A stretch of DNA of 64,000 bases, taken from assembly GCF_003992315.1 (NCBI RefSeq), contig NZ_RQVE01000002.1, forward strand, positions 1-64,000. Reading direction: 5' to 3'. Under the pieces are notes generated by a model that saw only the letters and a list, made by a program, of their open reading frames with translations, did not search any database and was not told the origin of the DNA. The translations under genes and the position numbers were made by a program. How positions within the stretch are numbered: position 1 is the stretch's first letter; every line of letters starts with the position of its first letter. This document shows positions 61,201 to 64,000 of the stretch, piece by piece. This stretch comes from Veillonella sp. 3891 (lineage in GTDB: Bacteria > Bacillota > Negativicutes > Veillonellales > Veillonellaceae).

Positions 61201-64000
61201 ATGTTAGATAAAATCGTCGGAGCTTTTGTATCTCCATTACCGTTCACCACACGTGCTTGTGGGTTGTCGATTGCTTGTGGTGCTTTGCCATTGTTTTCAT
61301 CAGCAGTTTTTACAGTACCATCAGCTTTTACTTCATCAGCTTTATAGTATTTACCATCTTTTGCTTTTACCACACGGTCCCCAGCTTCGTTAGTGTATAC
61401 CACAGATCCAGCTTCGCCATTACGTAAAGCGTTTACTTTGTCATTTAATGTGGCATTGTTTAAACCATCTGCACCCGTTAAGCCTTTTGCTCCAGATACT
61501 CCATCTTTGCCATCACGGCCGTTAGATGCTGTATCGCCAACTTTAGCTAATTGGTCTTTCACAGCTTGTGCCAATTCCACAGTAATCGTATCGCCTTTTG
61601 CTGTAGTTACAATGTTGGTATTATCACCGTTGACATGTAATGTACCTTTCGCTAAGGATAAGCCTACTTTTTCTGTATCTTGATCCTGTGCGTCTTTCGT
61701 CACATTACCAGCAAAGTTCAATGTCGCGTTATTCGTTAAAGTTTCACCTAACTTATTGATAGCGCTATCTACGTATTGTTTGTTCGTCGCATCGCCATCA
61801 TTTTTAGCTTCTCCTACATTTGTGATGTTCATGTTACCAGCATTAATACCATCTTTACCGATAGTGACAGTTTTCGTTTCTCCTGTTGTAGCACCTGCTA
61901 CTGGAGCTTGCGTATTCGTAATTGTTACGCCATCAGCACCTAACGTAATTTTGCTACCTGGTTTGTTATCTGCATCGGCATTTGTGATAGATGTGATGTT
62001 TTTCAAATCGCTTGCCAATTTTACGTTCAATGTAGTCGCATCCGTACCATCTTTCTTCACAGTGATATTATTTTGACCATGGATGTTTAAAGTTTCTCCT
62101 AATTTACGAGCTACTTTATCTGATGTCGCATCATCACCGATGAACGTCATACCACCGTCTACCAAATTAGAAATTCTTGTATCTAAATTGGTAACTGCTG
62201 CATTCACATCAGCTTTATCGGCAGCATTGTCTACTTTTTCACGTGTAGCCTTATCTAAACCAAATGTAACTTTACCATCATCCCCTGCTGTAATAACCAA
62301 CCCAGATTTAGGGCCATCTTCAGTTGTAGTTGCCACATTACTTGCTACAAAATTTAAACCTTTTTGCAATTTTACAGATTTTGCATTTGTATCCTCAGCA
62401 TCATTTGCGCGATATGTAATAGATGCGTCTAGGTTTTTAGCCACTAACGTTGTATCACCGAAGTCTACACTTGGTTTCGTCGCTGGTATTACTGTTCCAG
62501 TCCCAGCATCTGTACCACCTACTTTACCTGGTTTTACAGTGATCGTTGCATCGCCGTTTTTGATTACTAAGTCATCTGTACCATTACCAGCGATTTCTTT
62601 CATATTACCAAGGTTTTCTGCCAATTTCACATCGAATCCATCGCCTGCTGTGTTTTTCACTACATCAATGTTATTCGTACCAGTACGTGTAAAGTTCTCA
62701 GCGCCTTTCACTTTTAAAGTTTCACCAAGGTTACGGTGTACTTTATCTGTGTCTGCAGTATCTTTATTGCCGTAGAAGTCTAAGCCTTTTGTAGCTAAGG
62801 AGCTGTTTGCATTGTTGATACGGCTATCTAATTTAGAAATCGCATCGCCTACATTTTTCGCTTCTTCAGTTGTATTGCTACCATCATCTTTTGTGATGTT
62901 GTACGTAGGACCTGTAAAAGAGCCGTCAGTGTTCACTTTGGAATCCCCGCCCAGTGCTGTAGCTAGGTCAGATTTCACAGTGTGTAATTGACCACCATTC
63001 ACAGCTTCTTTGGAGTTAGCTGCTACTTTGCCATCTGCAATGTTAGATAAGGTAGTTGCTGTTTTTGTATCTCCATTGCCATTCACCACACGTGCTTGTG
63101 GGTTCTCCAAAGCTTCTGGTGCTTTGCCATTATTTTCATCAGCAGTTTTTACAGTACCGTCAGCTTTTACTTCATCAGCTTTGTAGTACTTGCCATCTTT
63201 TGCTTTTACAACACGATCCCCAGCCTCATTAGTGTACACCACAGAACCAGCTTCGCCATTACGTAGAGCGTTTACTTTGTCATTTAACGTGGCATTGTTT
63301 AAACCATCTGCACCCGTTAAGCCTTTCGCTCCAGATACTCCATCTTTGCCATCACGGCCGTTAGAAGCTGTATCGCCAACTTTAGCCAGTTGGTCTTTTA
63401 CAGCTTGTGCCAATTCAACAGTAATCGTATCGCCTTTTGCTGTGGTTACAATGTTTGTATTATCTCCATTGACATGTAATGTGCCAGTAGCTAATGATAA
63501 ACCTACTTTATCCGCAGCTTTATCTTGTGCGTCTTTTGTCACGTTACCTGCAAAGTTTAGATTTGCATTATTAGTAACTGTTGTTTGTAGCTTAGTAATC
63601 TCATTATCTACATATTCTTTATTTGCTGCATCGCCATTCTCTGTTGCTTTCGCTACATTAGTGACTTTCATGCCGCCAGCATTGATACCATCTTTGCTAA
63701 TGGTTACAGTTTTTGTGTCGCCAGCTGCGCCATCTGCGCCTGCTGCTGTATTAGCAATAGATACACCATCTGCGCCTAAGGTAATTTTGCTACCTGGTTT
63801 GCCATCTGCATCGGCATTTGTGATGGATGTGATATTTTTCAAATCACTAGCTAACTTAACATTTAATGTAGTCGCATCGGTACCATCTTTTTTCACAGTG
63901 ATGTTATTTTGACCATGGATGTTTAAGGTTTCTCCTAGTTTACGAGCTACTTTATCTGCTGTCGCATCATCACCAATGAATGTCATACCACCATCTACTA
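58266..64000 (-). CDS. Giant YadA-like trimeric autotransporter adhesin (5' end outside window)
   Basis: At least 1,910 codons are open to the right edge; the signal peptide and head lie beyond it. Surface fibre made of three chains. The visible part has: two copies of a 1.84-kb (about 612-residue) unit (head-like, with NSKEAVNGGQL and TNVxKAxxxGDAxNKxYVD necks), each with a short GRDGKDGVSGAKGLTGADG collagen-like stretch; a further beta-rich stalk; a ten-heptad coiled coil (59712-59921); another neck (HHVAPGTAADDAATLGQV); and the YadA anchor (about 58470-58720). The last 65 residues are a charged coiled coil after the barrel. It probably mediates coaggregation or host attachment, as Veillonella Hag proteins do. 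Confidence 0.93.
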   Translation of the reverse strand, partial: VDGGMTFIGDDATADKVARKLGETLNIHGQNNITVKKDGTDATTLNVKLASDLKNITSITNADADGKPGSKITLGADGVSIANTAAGADGAAGDTKTVTISKDGINAGGMKVTNVAKATENGDAANKEYVDNEITKLQTTVTNNANLNFAGNVTKDAQDKAADKVGLSLATGTLHVNGDNTNIVTTAKGDTITVELAQAVKDQLAKVGDTASNGRDGKDGVSGAKGLTGADGLNNATLNDKVNALRNGEAGSVVYTNEAGDRVVKAKDGKYYKADEVKADGTVKTADENNGKAPEALENPQARVVNGNGDTKTATTLSNIADGKVAANSKEAVNGGQLHTVKSDLATALGGDSKVNTDGSFTGPTYNITKDDGSNTTEEAKNVGDAISKLDSRINNANSSLATKGLDFYGNKDTADTDKVHRNLGETLKVKGAENFTRTGTNNIDVVKNTAGDGFDVKLAENLGNMKEIAGNGTDDLVIKNGDATITVKPGKVGGTDAGTGTVIPATKPSVDFGDTTLVAKNLDASITYRANDAEDTNAKSVKLQKGLNFVASNVATTTEDGPKSGLVITAGDDGKVTFGLDKATREKVDNAADKADVNAAVTNLDTRISNLVDGGMTFIGDDATSDKVARKLGETLNIHGQNNITVKKDGTDATTLNVKLASDLKNITSITNADADNKPGSKITLGADGVTITNTQAPVAGATTGETKTVTIGKDGINAGNMNITNVGEAKNDGDATNKQYVDSAINKLGETLTNNATLNFAGNVTKDAQDQDTEKVGLSLAKGTLHVNGDNTNIVTTAKGDTITVELAQAVKDQLAKVGDTASNGRDGKDGVSGAKGLTGADGLNNATLNDKVNALRNGEAGSVVYTNEAGDRVVKAKDGKYYKADEVKADGTVKTADENNGKAPQAIDNPQARVVNGNGDTKAPTILSNIADGKVAANSKEAVNGGQLHTVKSDLATALGGDSKVNADGSFTGPTYNITKDDGTNITEEAKTVGDAISKLDSRINNANSSLATKGLDFYGNKDTADTDKVHRNLGEALKVKGAENFARAEGAKNNIDVVKNTAGDGFDVKLAENLANIKEVAGNGADNLVIKNGDATITLKPAKPAVNDPTTGDVTTPAKPATVDFGDSNVVAKNLDASIKYRANNAEKANANSVKLADGFNFVAGTGTVAPKAQAADGTNPTGGATTATSPTAATDSVATKKGIAISTDVDGVVNIGLDSDTRSAIDNAANQDLSNLTTAGKQVIIDAAQGAVKVAAGNNVTIDPTTKDNVTTYTVNGRDTTVKAATGGSVSVTGGDLNAKGEREYTVDLTDAAKAEINRIAGIDTRLTTAEGNITTLQGDMTKAKADIAGNTQAINTNKQEIAKNAQNIAKNAGDIATNAGNIATNTANITKNAGDIATNAGNIKTNADNITTNAVAIAKNAGDIKNLQGNSATKDLSNLTNAGKDVVTGLVNVVGTNGITVTSDTDTTSRVKTFTAKLDDKVTFGKEGNKITIDGTTGTVTAPNASINAVNTNTVQVGDANKTNTVVTSEGVTVTTKQPDGTVRSTVIIKDGAVSGLTNTKWDPTKVTDADRSKAATQGQVKDVSDTLQKGRVFAADTGVASTTVALGDTLAIKGGATGALTDHNIGVELTEANGKTPATMTVRLAKDVKMKDGSTSYNYYLPEVITKPDGTKDIAKNADGTVKYQTDKEGNPISIVTTTVNGEGITIAPVKGLNKPSVSLTADGLDNGGNAIHHVAPGTAADDAATLGQVVAAASAVSRQVNQTGAHAAALAAMNPLSYDPLKKSQVMAGYGAYKGNSALALGVAHYANEDTLFNVGVSVGNGENMVNAGMTYRFGGEDSMIPERYKGGPISSVYVMQDEITALKAENARKDVENAKKEAENEEMKAQIKMLIERVTMLEAKK
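59712..59921 (-). repeat. Ten-heptad coiled-coil repeat in the adhesin stalk
   Basis: 210 bases, ten 21-base units, encode ten consecutive heptads starting Ile-x-x-Asn (INTNKQE, IAKNAQN, IAKNAGD, IATNAGN, IATNTAN, ITKNAGD, IATNAGN, IKTNADN, ITTNAVA, IAKNAGD). Asn at position d in trimeric stalks is known to hold anions in the core. Confidence 0.85.
60530..64000 (-). repeat. 1.84-kb direct repeat within the adhesin gene
   Basis: Two tandem units, about 62150-63986 and 60530-62150. Matching points lie 1,836-1,839 bases apart (the Met-Thr-Phe-Ile-Gly codons at 62150 and 63986; the GTGTGTAATT block at 61141 and 62980). Long stretches differ at only a few positions, which points to recent duplication or gene conversion. 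Confidence 0.85.

Noticed and set aside
59241-63912. Long plus-strand frames, up to 240 codons, opposite the adhesin
   Set aside because: They mirror the repeated, codon-biased adhesin on the minus strand; no start signals and no known domain.

Overview
The window looks like the chromosome of a Veillonella-type member of the Negativicutes, that is, an anaerobic diderm Firmicute. This is an inference from gene content. Firmicute-type genes (floA/nfeD, trmK, xpt, a DivIC-like protein, the divIC-ppx-tilS-hpt-ftsH-birA-coaX-dusB run, rpsF-ssb-rpsR) sit beside a trimeric YadA-like autotransporter that needs an outer membrane. Strict-anaerobe metabolism is visible: Fe-S fumarase, aspartate ammonia-lyase, a carboxyltransferase of the pyruvate/oxaloacetate type, a NiFe uptake hydrogenase and a flavo-diiron protein. 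The DNA is AT-rich. Almost every gene lies on the minus strand; only fprA, pdxK with its ECF partner, and a toxin-antitoxin pair are on plus. This fits one replichore arm with the origin to the right.

Layout, left to right. 0-11 kb: CDF metal exporter, a flavin disulfide oxidoreductase, an M20 amidohydrolase with a two-gene DUF3100-type membrane module, flavodoxin plus DUF3793 under a promoter carrying a Fur-box-like site, a secreted protein of unknown function, glnS and a 2-hydroxyacid dehydrogenase. 11-20 kb: XRE regulator, two tandem paralogues of unknown function, xpt with a LysR gene, divergent fprA, nfeD-floA plus a small membrane protein, and the two-subunit fumarase. 20-28.5 kb: the hydrogenase operon (small, large, cytochrome b, protease, HupH-like), thioredoxin, RNase P RNA, nif3, trmK and four tRNAs (Asp, Phe, Leu, CAT). 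28.5-38 kb: nitrilase-family hydrolase, cysE, cysK, a molybdopterin-binding protein, crcB, aspA, rpsR-ssb-rpsF and cstA. 38-48 kb: dusB, coaX, birA, ftsH, hpt, tilS, ppx, divIC-like and the carboxyltransferase. 48-56 kb: three proteins of unknown or partly known role, the folate operon folE-folP-folB-folK behind an ABC-F ATPase, and divergent pdxK-ECF S component. 56-64 kb: a dense set of inverted repeats, a thioesterase, a RelB/RelE-type module, a decapitated YadA anchor fragment and the 3' 5.7 kb of a giant adhesin gene that runs off the right edge.

Metabolically, fumarase, AspA and the carboxyltransferase fit the lactate/malate/aspartate to fumarate to succinate/propionate route of Veillonella, with the hydrogenase feeding electrons from H2 through its cytochrome b. 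The features I consider most worth a second look are the nested inverted-repeat block at 56.1-56.4 kb, the C-rich-loop hairpins at 1.58-1.69 kb, the Fur-like site on the flavodoxin promoter, the N-terminally extended TilS, and the adhesin locus (1.84-kb internal repeat, ten-heptad Asn coiled coil, post-barrel coiled-coil tail, orphan anchor copy).
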